This document shows positions 7,749-14,631 of a stretch of 14,722 nucleotides of DNA, piece by piece. This DNA comes from DATJSJ01 sp035504175. Lineage in GTDB: Bacteria > Pseudomonadota > Alphaproteobacteria > Acetobacterales > Acetobacteraceae. The notes beneath the pieces are model-generated. The model did no database searches. It had not been told where the DNA came from and worked only from the letters and a program-made list of their open reading frames with translations. Position 1 is the stretch's first letter; each line of letters starts with the position of its first letter. The DNA lies in the NCBI GenBank assembly GCA_035504175.1, contig DATJSJ010000099.1:1-14722 (forward strand), read 5' to 3'. The position numbers and the translations under genes were made by a program.

Positions 7749-7777
7749 TTGCTTCTGCAGTTTCATTTGGCTATGGT
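7749..7777 (+). promoter_or_regulatory. Sigma70-like promoter candidate for the SGNH hydrolase gene
   Basis: TTGCTT (7749-7754) and TATGGT (7772-7777) are separated by 17 bases in a locally AT-rich stretch upstream of the SGNH gene. The matches to consensus are 3/6 and 4/6. Use of this promoter would leave a 5' leader of about 220 bases. Confidence 0.28.
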
Positions 7778-8005
7778 TCCACCCGCCATCGAGCGCGCAT
7801 GCAGGGCGCTGTCGAGGCGTTGCCGGTGCGCGGTCGTGCCGGGCTGGTCCGGCGGCAGCGGCGTGATCGCTCGACGGACCGAAGCCGCGCCGGGCGTGTT
7901 CGAGCCGATCTGCGCCGATCCCGGGCGGCTCCTGGACCCGGGCTTGCGAGCCGTCCGACGCATCGCCGGAAACGGCGGTGGGATCGAGCGATTTGGGAGA
8001 CGTCA

Positions 8006-9322
8006 ATGACCGACTATTCCGAGCAGCCCGACATCATGGCGATCGGCGATTCCATGTACCAGGGCATTCGCTCACTCAGCCTGCTTCCGGAGATGATGCG
8101 CTGGTCTCCACCGGCTCAGGTCGCGCACGCGATCGGCATGGCGATGACGCTGCCCGATCTGCAGCACCCGCTGCTGTTCGATATGGAGGCGGAGCTCCGG
8201 CGCGGCGGGTTGCTGAACCTGGTCACGCATATCCGCGACGTCTGCGTCGCCGATCTTCGCAATTGGGACATGCAGCAGCCCTGGTCACGCCACCAGGCCT
8301 TCGACAACGTCGCGATCGGCGGCGCGGATATCGGCACGCTCGCGACCGACACGTACGATACCTATGCGGCGCAGATCCCGGTGCAGATCGCCAAGCTCAC
8401 GACGCCCGGCCTGCCGATCGCCGAGCTGGCCACGGCGGTCGGCACGCTGTGGTTTGCGCTCAACACCTGCTACACATTGAACCCGCAGCACCGCACGCAG
8501 CAGACGCGCAAGTCGCAGCTCGACCAGGTGGAGGAGCGGCAGCCGCGCATCCTGCTTATCAATATCGGCAGCAATGAGGGGCTGTTCCGCGCCGGCTTCC
8601 TCGGCGATTTCTCCCAGGCGACGCTGCAAGGTGTGGCGGCGATCCCGGAACGGCTGCGGTCCATCGCCGAGCGTCTGGCCCGGCTGCCGGCACGGACCGA
8701 GCGCATCGTGTTCAACCGGCTGATCCAGCCGCGCTTCATCCCGAACCTGATGCCAAACCCGTCGCACGAGAACGACTTTCCTGGGACTGGCTATTACGCC
8801 GCGTATGGGCCGCGCATCTCGAGCACGCAGCAGGCGATCACCGGCGAGCAGGTGCGGGCCTTCGACCAGTTGGTCGATCAGGTTAATGCTGCGGCCGAGG
8901 ACGTCCTGCGCAGCGCGATAGGCGACCGCGTCGTCTTCGCCGATCTCTACGGTGCCTGCGCGCCGCTGGACGGCAAGCACACGCTCGGCCACGGCCTCGC
9001 CGTCCCCGGGACGCATCGCACGCTGACGAACAAGCCGATCACGCCCGTCCCGTTCGACTGGCTCGGCGGACTCGCGGGCCTCGACAACATGCACCCGACC
9101 GCGCCGGGCTATGCCGCGATTGCCGACGCCGTGCTGGACGCGCTCGGCGATCGCACGATCCGCACCGACAAGGCCGCGGCCTTCGCCGCCGACACGCTGC
9201 TCAACAACATACGCGGCCTCCCGTTCCTGATCGCGGAGGCCGAGCTGAGCCTGCTCGGCACGCTTGGCGTCTTCCGCTCCCAGCAGCCGCAACCCGTCAC
9301 GACCGCACCGGTCGCGGCCTGA
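8006..9322 (+). CDS. SGNH/GDSL hydrolase family protein
   Basis: This 438-residue protein carries the ordered blocks of SGNH hydrolases, which are esterases, lipases and carbohydrate deacetylases. Block I is DIMAIGDSMYQG with nucleophile S16. Block II glycine is in NVAIGGADIG (G105/G106). Block III is INIGSNEGLF (G188, N190). Block V is DNMHPTAPGY with D360 and H363. It is much longer than the usual 200-250 residues. Roughly 85 residues separate blocks I and II, and 170 separate III and V, so the core carries large insertions. Block III has Glu where the common motif is GxND. The ATG at 8006 has GGGAGA at 7995-8000. The open frame runs to 7730 upstream, but that part is arginine-rich and non-conserved in appearance. 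No signal peptide is seen. Proximity to the divergent beta-helix gene suggests a shared glycan substrate, perhaps removal of acyl groups; that is inference. Confidence 0.82.
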   Translation: MTDYSEQPDIMAIGDSMYQGIRSLSLLPEMMRWSPPAQVAHAIGMAMTLPDLQHPLLFDMEAELRRGGLLNLVTHIRDVCVADLRNWDMQQPWSRHQAFDNVAIGGADIGTLATDTYDTYAAQIPVQIAKLTTPGLPIAELATAVGTLWFALNTCYTLNPQHRTQQTRKSQLDQVEERQPRILLINIGSNEGLFRAGFLGDFSQATLQGVAAIPERLRSIAERLARLPARTERIVFNRLIQPRFIPNLMPNPSHENDFPGTGYYAAYGPRISSTQQAITGEQVRAFDQLVDQVNAAAEDVLRSAIGDRVVFADLYGACAPLDGKHTLGHGLAVPGTHRTLTNKPITPVPFDWLGGLAGLDNMHPTAPGYAAIADAVLDALGDRTIRTDKAAAFAADTLLNNIRGLPFLIAEAELSLLGTLGVFRSQQPQPVTTAPVAA

Positions 9323-9342
9323 GTTTTGGCCTGAACGGCCGG

Positions 9343-9374
9343 CCGCTTCGACGCGGTTTCGTCGACGCGAGCGG
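9343..9374. terminator. Long imperfect hairpin between convergent genes
   Basis: TCGACG (9348-9353), loop CGGTTT, CGTCGA (9360-9365) forms the inner stem. CCGCT (9343-9347) pairs with AGCGG (9370-9374) as an outer stem across a 4-base bulge. It fills the 58-base gap between the SGNH gene and the convergent lipid kinase gene, so a bidirectional terminator is the natural reading. Confidence 0.4.
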
Positions 9375-9380
9375 AACGCG

Positions 9381-10250
9381 CTACCCGGCGACCACCTGGA
9401 TCGATCCAGCGGCGTCGCTGATCGCGACCGGCGTCTTGCCCGCGGCGTCGCCGTCGGCCTGGGCGGGCACGCCGTCGCGGCCCAGGATTTCCACCTGCGA
9501 GGCACGCAGCAGCCGCAGATTCGGCAGCCGCGGCAGCAGGTTGAAGGGCAGGGCGGCGCCGGAGAGCAGCGTCGGCCAGCAGCCGCCGCGCGGGAAGATT
9601 GCAACGGCAAACCCCGGCTCGCAGGGCCGCGCCTCGGGCGCCAGGAGATAGGGACCGCCGTACAGCCGGCCCTTGGAGACGATCACGCTCGCCGCTTCCA
9701 TCTCGGCGCCGTCGATTCGCAGCTGCAGGCGCGGGAAGTCGTAGCGCGCGAGCTCGCGCAGCGTCTGCAGCACGTAGGCGCCGCGCCCGATGCCGCGCTT
9801 CAGCGCCGGCGGAATGCGATGCACCACCTGTGCATCGAGCCCGACGCCGAGCATCTGGACGAACAGCCGCTCGCCCGATGGGCCGCGCGCCAGGCCTGGC
9901 CAGAGCGTGCGGGTGCGTCCGAAGGCGAGGGCTGCCGCCACCGCGCGCGGGGCGAAGGGCAGCCCCAGCTCCTGCGCCAGCACGTTCGCCGTGCCGAGGG
10001 GAATCACCCCGAGGCGCGCGGCGGATCCGGTTATGCCGCCGGCCACCTCGGCGATCGTGCCGTCGCCGCCGGCCGCCACCACCATGCGCGCGCCGGCCCG
10101 CACCGCCTCCCGCGCCAGCGCGGTCGCATGTCCGGCATGCCGCGTCTCCTGCAGCTCGAGCCGCGCGCCGTTCTCCGACAGCACGTCGAGCACGCGCCAA
10201 AGCAGATGCGCCCGTCGCCGCCCAGCGACCGGATTGAAAATTATAATCAT
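9381..10250 (-). CDS. Diacylglycerol kinase catalytic-domain lipid kinase (YegS/DgkB type)
   Basis: This 289-residue protein is a soluble-type diacylglycerol/lipid kinase that transfers phosphate from ATP to diacylglycerol or a related lipid. Key motifs are IIFNPVAGRRR at 3-13 (nucleotide-binding entry), the catalytic loop AGGDGTIAEV at 60-69 and IPLGTANVLA at 83-92. A beta-rich C-terminal half carries VIVSKGRLYGGPY and a final acidic QADGD. The length is close to E. coli YegS. I chose the ATG at 10250, which begins directly at the conserved strand. In-frame starts at 10331 and 10388 would add 27 or 46 arginine-rich residues that do not look conserved. No clear ribosome site precedes any of the three. 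The gene diverges from the PlcP-like metallophosphoesterase gene, whose product would generate its diacylglycerol substrate. Returning diacylglycerol to phosphatidate is therefore a likely role, by inference. Confidence 0.88.
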   Translation of the reverse strand: MIIIFNPVAGRRRAHLLWRVLDVLSENGARLELQETRHAGHATALAREAVRAGARMVVAAGGDGTIAEVAGGITGSAARLGVIPLGTANVLAQELGLPFAPRAVAAALAFGRTRTLWPGLARGPSGERLFVQMLGVGLDAQVVHRIPPALKRGIGRGAYVLQTLRELARYDFPRLQLRIDGAEMEAASVIVSKGRLYGGPYLLAPEARPCEPGFAVAIFPRGGCWPTLLSGAALPFNLLPRLPNLRLLRASQVEILGRDGVPAQADGDAAGKTPVAISDAAGSIQVVAG

Positions 10251-10312
10251 CGGGCGAGCGGAATGGCGCGGCTGCCTGGCTGAACGGCGAGCCTGCAACA
10301 CTGCTCGGGATC

Positions 10313-10331
10313 GATGACGAAGCGATGACAT
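10313..10331 (-). promoter_or_regulatory. 11-base-period direct repeat facing the lipid kinase (Pho-box-like)
   Basis: Read on the minus strand, ATGTCATCGCTTCGTCAT contains two GTCAT units 11 bases apart. The Pho box has the form CTGTCAT-N4-CTGTCAT with the same 11-base period; the units match at 6/7 and 5/7. The site is about 65 bases upstream of the lipid kinase start. This is a by-eye match only. Confidence 0.3.
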
Positions 10332-10378
10332 ATCGGCGTCATCTGCATGATGTTCGCGGCTCGCGCGAAAATCGGGCG

Positions 10379-10396
10379 ATTCATACAAACTTCACG
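10379..10396 (+). promoter_or_regulatory. 11-base-period direct repeat facing the metallophosphoesterase (weak Pho-box-like)
   Basis: TTCAT (10380-10384) and TTCAC (10391-10395) lie exactly 11 bases apart on the plus strand, about 75 bases before the metallophosphoesterase start. They share the TCA core and A-rich spacer of the Pho box, but each unit matches only about 4/7. It is weaker than the minus-strand site and could be chance. Confidence 0.2.
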
Positions 10397-10468
10397 GATG
10401 TGTGCCCCGTGCCTGCCCTATGTGCTGCGCGACATGACGCGACTGCGAGTCGAAGGACACCCGCCCGG

Positions 10469-11314
10469 ATGAACGCGATCACGGACGGCACAGGGCGTAC
10501 CTGGCGGTTCCGCAGCATCTTCATCTCCGACACGCATCTGGGAACGCGCGGCTGCCGCGGCGACTTCCTGGCCGATTTCCTCTCCCGCGTGAGCTGCCAG
10601 AACCTCTATCTCGTCGGCGACATCATCGACGGCTGGCGGCTGCGCAAATCCTGGTACTGGGATGAATGGCACGACGAGGTGATCCGGCTGATCCTGCGCC
10701 ACGCACGGGCCGGCACCGCCATCACCTACATCCCCGGCAATCACGACGAGATGTTTCGCGCCTGGCTGCCGCTCGGGCTGGAAGTCGCCGGCATCCGTCT
10801 GCAGCGGGAGGCGGCGCATGTCACCGCCGATGGCCGGCGCCTGCTGATCATCCACGGCGACGAGTTCGACAGCGTGGTGCGCTACGCCAAATTTCTCGCC
10901 CTGCTCGGCGACTGGGCCTATGGCGTCGCGCTGATCGTGAACCGCTGGTTCAACGCGGTGCGCCGCCGGCTCGGCCATCCCTACTGGTCGCTCTCCGCCT
11001 GGCTGAAGCGGCAGGTCAAGGAGGCGCTGGCGGCGATCGACCGGTTCGAGGCGGCGCTCGCCGGCGAAGCGCGCCGGCGCGGCTTCGACGGCGTCGTGTG
11101 CGGCCATATCCACCACGCGGAAATGCGCGAGGTCGGCGGCGTGCTCTATCTCAATGACGGCGACTGGGTGGAGAGCTGCACCGCGCTCGTCGAGCACGAA
11201 GACGGACGCCTGGAGCTGATCGACTGGGCGGCGCTGAACCGGCTTTCCTTCTTCACCTCCGCCACGACGCGGGCCACGTCCGAAGCCAGTGCTCGACAGA
11301 GCGAAGCCGCCTGA
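10469..11314 (+). CDS. plcP: Calcineurin-like metallophosphoesterase, PlcP/LpxH-like (UDP-2,3-diacylglucosamine diphosphatase family)
   Basis: This 281-residue protein has every metal-binding motif of the COG2908 phosphoesterases: ISDTHLG (D21, H23), GDIIDGW (D51, D54), PGNHDE (N91, H92), IHGDEFD (H129) and CGHIHHAEM (H213, H215). Databases usually name such proteins UDP-2,3-diacylglucosamine diphosphatase. However, the segments GTRG, KSWYW, the YWSLSAWLKRQVK helix and the tail GDWVESCTALVEH resemble, from memory, the rhizobial PlcP phospholipase C group. PlcP removes the head group of membrane phospholipids to give diacylglycerol under phosphate limitation. The following GT4 gene, overlapping by 26 bases, fits a plcP-agt pair. 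The ATG at 10469 has AAGGA at 10453-10457, a longish 11-base spacer. Upstream in-frame sequence is poor. LpxH-like action in lipid A synthesis is the main alternative. Confidence 0.85.
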   Translation: MNAITDGTGRTWRFRSIFISDTHLGTRGCRGDFLADFLSRVSCQNLYLVGDIIDGWRLRKSWYWDEWHDEVIRLILRHARAGTAITYIPGNHDEMFRAWLPLGLEVAGIRLQREAAHVTADGRRLLIIHGDEFDSVVRYAKFLALLGDWAYGVALIVNRWFNAVRRRLGHPYWSLSAWLKRQVKEALAAIDRFEAALAGEARRRGFDGVVCGHIHHAEMREVGGVLYLNDGDWVESCTALVEHEDGRLELIDWAALNRLSFFTSATTRATSEASARQSEAA

Positions 11315-12389
11315 GGCGGACGGCGCCGCAGCCGGGGAGGTCGCGCCGCCGCTCGTGGCGGCGAGCCCTGGCCTGCGGATCCTGATCGTCACCGATGCCT
11401 GGTTTCCGCAGGTCAACGGCGTCGTGCGCACCATGGCGACGGTGGTGCGTGAACTCGCCGCCATGGGCCATGTGGTGGAGGTGATCGGTCCCGACCGGTT
11501 CCGCACCGTGCCGTGCCCGACCTATCCCGATATCCGGCTCGCGGTGCTGCCGGGGCGGCGGCTCGGCCGGATGCTCGAGGATTTTGCCCCGGATGCGCTG
11601 CACATCTCGACGGAAGGGCCGCTCGGCATGGCGGCGCGGAGCTGGGCGCGCCACCGCGGGCTCCCCTTCACGACTGCCTTCCACACCCGGTTTCCGGAAT
11701 ACGTCCAGGCACGGATCGGCCTGCCGCCGGCGCTTGCCTATGCCGTGCTGCGGCGGTTCCACAATGCCGGGGTCGGCACGATGGTGGCGACGGCCGGGCT
11801 GCGACGCGAGCTGACGGCCCGTGGCTTCACCAAGCTGCGGCGCTGGTCACGCGGCGTCGATCTCGACCTGTTCCGGCCGGAGCCGCGCGAGGCGTGGGCT
11901 CTGCCGCGCCCGGTCTTCACCTATGTCGGGCGCGTCGCCGTCGAGAAGAATATCGGCGCCTTCCTGTCGCTCGACCTGCCCGGGTCGAAGGTCGTGGTCG
12001 GCGACGGGCCGCAGCGCGCGGCGCTCGCCCGCGCCCATCCGGAAGTTCACTTCGCCGGCACGCGCCACGGCGAGCCGCTGGCCCGCGCCTATGCCGGGTC
12101 CGACGTGTTCGTCTTCCCGTCGCGCACCGACACGTTCGGCCTGGTGATGCTGGAGGCGCTGGCCTGCGGCACGCCGGTCGCCGCCTTCCCGGTGACCGGA
12201 CCGGCCGATCTGCTCGGCGACCAGCCCGGGATCGGCGCGATCGATGCCGATCTGCGCCGCGCATGCCTCGCGGCTCTGGAAGCCGACCGGGCGGCGTGCC
12301 GCGCCTTTGCCGAGCGCTTCTCCTGGCGCGCCTGCGCGGAGTTGTTTCTCAGCCACCTCGCACCCTGGCAGACCGCGGCGCGCGGCTGA
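11289..12389 (+). CDS. Glycosyltransferase family 4 protein (possible glycolipid synthase, Agt-like)
   Basis: This 366-residue protein is a GT-B fold, family 4 retaining glycosyltransferase. The N-terminal domain opens with LRILIVTDAWFPQVNGVVRT (D36 in TDAW) and holds HISTEGPLG and FTTAFHTRFPEY. The C-terminal donor domain has FTYVGRVAVEKN, VVVGDGPQR and FPSRTDTFGLVMLEALACG. In the last, D281-x7-E289 stands in for the usual E-x7-E pair. This pattern belongs to the group holding SqdX, MgtA-type mannosyltransferases and the Agt glycolipid synthases. The GTG at 11289 lies inside the end of the metallophosphoesterase gene, giving a 26-base overlap and probable coupling. A GTG at 11355 with GGGGAGG too far upstream is less likely. 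The neighbour suggests that diacylglycerol is the acceptor and the product a phosphorus-free glycolipid. Sugar donor and acceptor cannot be read from sequence. Confidence 0.87.
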   Translation: MLDRAKPPEADGAAAGEVAPPLVAASPGLRILIVTDAWFPQVNGVVRTMATVVRELAAMGHVVEVIGPDRFRTVPCPTYPDIRLAVLPGRRLGRMLEDFAPDALHISTEGPLGMAARSWARHRGLPFTTAFHTRFPEYVQARIGLPPALAYAVLRRFHNAGVGTMVATAGLRRELTARGFTKLRRWSRGVDLDLFRPEPREAWALPRPVFTYVGRVAVEKNIGAFLSLDLPGSKVVVGDGPQRAALARAHPEVHFAGTRHGEPLARAYAGSDVFVFPSRTDTFGLVMLEALACGTPVAAFPVTGPADLLGDQPGIGAIDADLRRACLAALEADRAACRAFAERFSWRACAELFLSHLAPWQTAARG

Positions 12390-12446
12390 TCGCTCGTCAG
12401 GGTCTCTGCCGCCATTTCGTTGGTCGCGCGGTCGCACGGGTGTGGG

Positions 12447-13166
12447 TCAGGCCCGTCGGGTCTCGACGGCGCCGCGCGGCCCGGTGCCAAGCACCACGCC
12501 GAGCGCTGACCGCAGCCCGATCTCTCCGGCCTCGGTCACCATGACCGCCCGGCTGTCGCGTGCGTGCGTGATCCAACCGAGTGACAGCAGGCGGCTGCAG
12601 AGGGCCGATCCGAGCTCGCCCGCGACATGCAGCCGTCGCTCGCTCCAGTCGATGCAGGTCCGGCAGTACGGGTGGCGGCGGGTCTGCGGCAGCTCGAGGC
12701 CGAACGACGCGAAGAAGTCGAGCCCGCGCGCCGTGACCTCGCTTGCATCGACGGCAAGGTGCACGTGGCCCGAGTCCTGCAAGGCCTCGGCCAGCGCGAC
12801 GCCCAGCTGTCCAGCCAGGTGGTTGTAGCAGGTGCGACCGGCGCGGAGCGCCGCGTCGGCGCGGCTCGCGACGATCCGGCGTGGCGGCGCCTCGGCGGCA
12901 ACGGCGAGAAGGGATTCCAGCAATGTCCCGACACGTTCCGAGGCGAGCCGGTAATAGCGATGCCGGCCCTGTTGCACGACCGAGAGCAGCCCGGCCGCGA
13001 CCAGGCGCGCCAGGTGCCCGCTCGCGGTTTGCGGTGTGACCCGCGCGGCATAGGCGAGTTCGCCCGCCGGCAACGCCCGCCCGTCGCCCAAAGCCAGCAG
13101 GATGTTCGCGCGCGCCGGATCGCCCATCAGCGCGCCGATCTCCGCCATCTGCAGCACCGTGCTCAT
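12447..13166 (-). CDS. ArsR-family winged-helix regulator with Cys-rich C-terminal domain
   Basis: This 239-residue protein has an ArsR-type winged helix at residues 1-85: MAEIGALMGDPARANILLAL, then TPQTASGHLARLVAAGLL (recognition helix) and a wing QQGRHRYYRL. It is about twice the length of a minimal ArsR protein. The extra domain contains RTCYNHLAGQLG (C113) and YCRTCIDWSERRLHVAGELG (C168, C171), a CxxC arrangement that could bind metal or sense thiols or oxidants. The same extension is common in ArsR proteins next to transporters. The ATG at 13166 begins the conserved domain; the open frame continues upstream but only as unconserved sequence. It diverges from an MFS transporter gene across a strong inverted repeat. 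Repression of the transporter and of itself is therefore the likely role. The inducer is unknown. Confidence 0.88.
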   Translation of the reverse strand: MSTVLQMAEIGALMGDPARANILLALGDGRALPAGELAYAARVTPQTASGHLARLVAAGLLSVVQQGRHRYYRLASERVGTLLESLLAVAAEAPPRRIVASRADAALRAGRTCYNHLAGQLGVALAEALQDSGHVHLAVDASEVTARGLDFFASFGLELPQTRRHPYCRTCIDWSERRLHVAGELGSALCSRLLSLGWITHARDSRAVMVTEAGEIGLRSALGVVLGTGPRGAVETRRA

Positions 13167-13203
13167 ACGACGCACATAGGCCGATCCCGGCGCCAGCAAA
13201 GCG

Positions 13204-13233
13204 GAATCGCTTCGACACGCGCCGAAGCAATTC
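13204..13233. promoter_or_regulatory. Inverted-repeat operator candidate for the ArsR regulator
   Basis: GAATCGCTTCG (13204-13214) and CGAAGCAATTC (13223-13233) form an 11-base inverted repeat with one mismatch and an 8-base spacer. It lies between the starts of the ArsR gene and the MFS gene. Overlapping smaller symmetries, AAGCG-GAAT-CGCTT (13199-13212) and GCCGAA-GCAA-TTCGGC (13221-13236), give each half its own local palindrome. This is what a site for two dimers could look like. Confidence 0.5.
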
Positions 13234-13306
13234 GGCTGGCAGCGGCGCCCCGGGCGGCCAGCTTTGGGTGATGCCAAGCAATGTATGCATCCAATCCAGC
13301 GAACGG

Positions 13307-14629
13307 ATGGCGACCCGCCATCGGGGCGTGCTCGTCGCGCTCTGCCTCGGCGTGCTGGTGGCGCAGACCGACAGCCTGGTCGCCAACCTCGCGGTTCGCG
13401 AGATCGGGGTCCGGCTGCACGCCGGCGTCGCTGCCCTGCAATGGGTGGTCGACGCCTACAACCTCGCCTACGCGGTGCTGCTGCTGACCGGCGGACTGCT
13501 TGGCGATCTCTATGGGCGACGCCGCGGCTTCGTCGCCGGAGTGGCGCTGTTCCTCGTCGGCTCCGCAACCTGCGGGCTGGCGCCGACGATCGGGGTGCTG
13601 ATCATCGGCAGGGCGGTGGCGGGGACGGGCGCCGCGCTGTTGCTGCCGTGCTCGCTCGCCATCCTGCGCGTCGTCTGGACCGATGCGGCGGCGCGGGGGC
13701 GGGCGATCGGCCTCTGGGCCGCTTGCAATGGGATTGCCATCGCAATCGGCCCCACGCTCGGCGGCGTGCTGATCCAGACCACCGGCTGGCGCAGCGTCTT
13801 CCTTCTCATCCTGCCCCCGGCCGCGTTGGCCCTGGCGCTGGCGTTGCGGGCGGTTCCGGAATCGGCCGATCCGCATGGGAGGCACTTCGACGCGACCGGC
13901 CAGATCACCGGCGCGCTCACTCTGGGCGCGCTGGCCATGGCCGCCATCCAGGGGCGCGACGATCCACGCGTGCTGGCCGGCGCCGTCACGGTCAGCATGC
14001 TCGCAGGTGCCGTCTTCGTCGCCGCCGAACGACGGCGCGGCGCGGCGGCCCTGGTGCCGCTCGGTCTGCTGCGCCTCCCGGCCCTGGTCGGCGCGCTGGC
14101 CGCCGCCGCCGGGATGACCTTCGCGATGTACGGGATGATGTTCCTGGTGCCGCTTGTCTGGCAGGCGGCGGACGGGCGCTCGGCCTTGGCGGCGGGTCTG
14201 GCGCTTGTGCCGATGGCGTTGGTGTTCATCCTGGTCTCGCAGCAATCAGGACGGCTGACGCAGCTTTGGGGCGCGCGGTTGATGATCGGCTTGGGCACGG
14301 CGTTGATCGGCGCGGCGCTGCTCGTGCTGGCCGCGACTCGCGCGGGGCTGCCGATGCCGCTGGCGCAGCTTGGTCTCGGCCTGGCCGGGCTCGGCATGGG
14401 GTTGAACACCGGGCCGGTCAACGCCGTCGCGGTCGCAGCGGTGCCGGCGGCCCGGGCGGGCACGGCGGCGGCGTTGATCAATGTGGCCCGAATGGTCGGG
14501 GCGACGCTTGGCGTGGCAGCGCTTGGGGCGGTCTACGCGCTGGGCGGCGGGTTACGGGCGGCGATGCTGGTGGGGGCGGTCGCGCCGCTTGTCGGGGCGG
14601 TTGTTGCCGTCCGGGCGATCGAGGGATAA
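13307..14629 (+). CDS. MFS transporter, DHA2-like drug efflux
   Basis: This 440-residue, highly hydrophobic protein belongs to the major facilitator superfamily, EmrB/QacA (DHA2) group, which exports drugs or metabolites by proton antiport. The first helix (VLVALCLGVLVAQTDSLVANLAVREIG) carries the acidic residue seen in this group's first helix. LQWVVDAYNLAYAVLLLTGGLLGD leads into motif A (GDLYGRRRGF), and the motif C region GPTLGGVLIQTTGWRSVFL follows. The length suits 12 to 14 helices, somewhat short for a 14-helix DHA2 protein. The start is uncertain: ATG at 13307 is closest to the first helix, while ATG 13271 or GTG 13268 would add 12 or 13 polar residues. No start has a strong ribosome site. 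The divergent ArsR gene and intervening inverted repeat suggest regulation by that protein. The substrate is unknown. Confidence 0.9.
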   Translation: MATRHRGVLVALCLGVLVAQTDSLVANLAVREIGVRLHAGVAALQWVVDAYNLAYAVLLLTGGLLGDLYGRRRGFVAGVALFLVGSATCGLAPTIGVLIIGRAVAGTGAALLLPCSLAILRVVWTDAAARGRAIGLWAACNGIAIAIGPTLGGVLIQTTGWRSVFLLILPPAALALALALRAVPESADPHGRHFDATGQITGALTLGALAMAAIQGRDDPRVLAGAVTVSMLAGAVFVAAERRRGAAALVPLGLLRLPALVGALAAAAGMTFAMYGMMFLVPLVWQAADGRSALAAGLALVPMALVFILVSQQSGRLTQLWGARLMIGLGTALIGAALLVLAATRAGLPMPLAQLGLGLAGLGMGLNTGPVNAVAVAAVPAARAGTAAALINVARMVGATLGVAALGAVYALGGGLRAAMLVGAVAPLVGAVVAVRAIEG

Positions 14630-14631
14630 GG

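Larger units (their letters stand above)
7474..8005. other. 532-base divergent intergenic region
   Basis: This gap separates the starts of the beta-helix and SGNH genes and should hold both promoters. Short open frames on both strands lack ribosome sites and have arginine-rich, shadow-like composition, so I call no gene. Visible sites are a near-palindrome at 7591-7609 and a sigma70-like hexamer pair at 7749-7777, each listed separately. The stretch at about 7575-7615 and the one at about 7741-7785 are locally AT-richer than the flanks, as expected for regulatory DNA. Confidence 0.5.

Noticed and set aside
7730..8005. N-terminal extension of the SGNH protein
   Set aside because: The added 92 residues are arginine-rich and unlike the rest; the ATG at 8006 has a good ribosome site and leads straight to catalytic block I.
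8285..9610. Minus-strand open frame spanning the SGNH gene and the end of the lipid kinase
   Set aside because: It overlaps two recognised genes and shows no conserved motif.
12397..13386. Alternative minus-strand frame over the ArsR gene
   Set aside because: Arginine-rich with no fold; the other frame reads a clear winged helix and CxxC domain.
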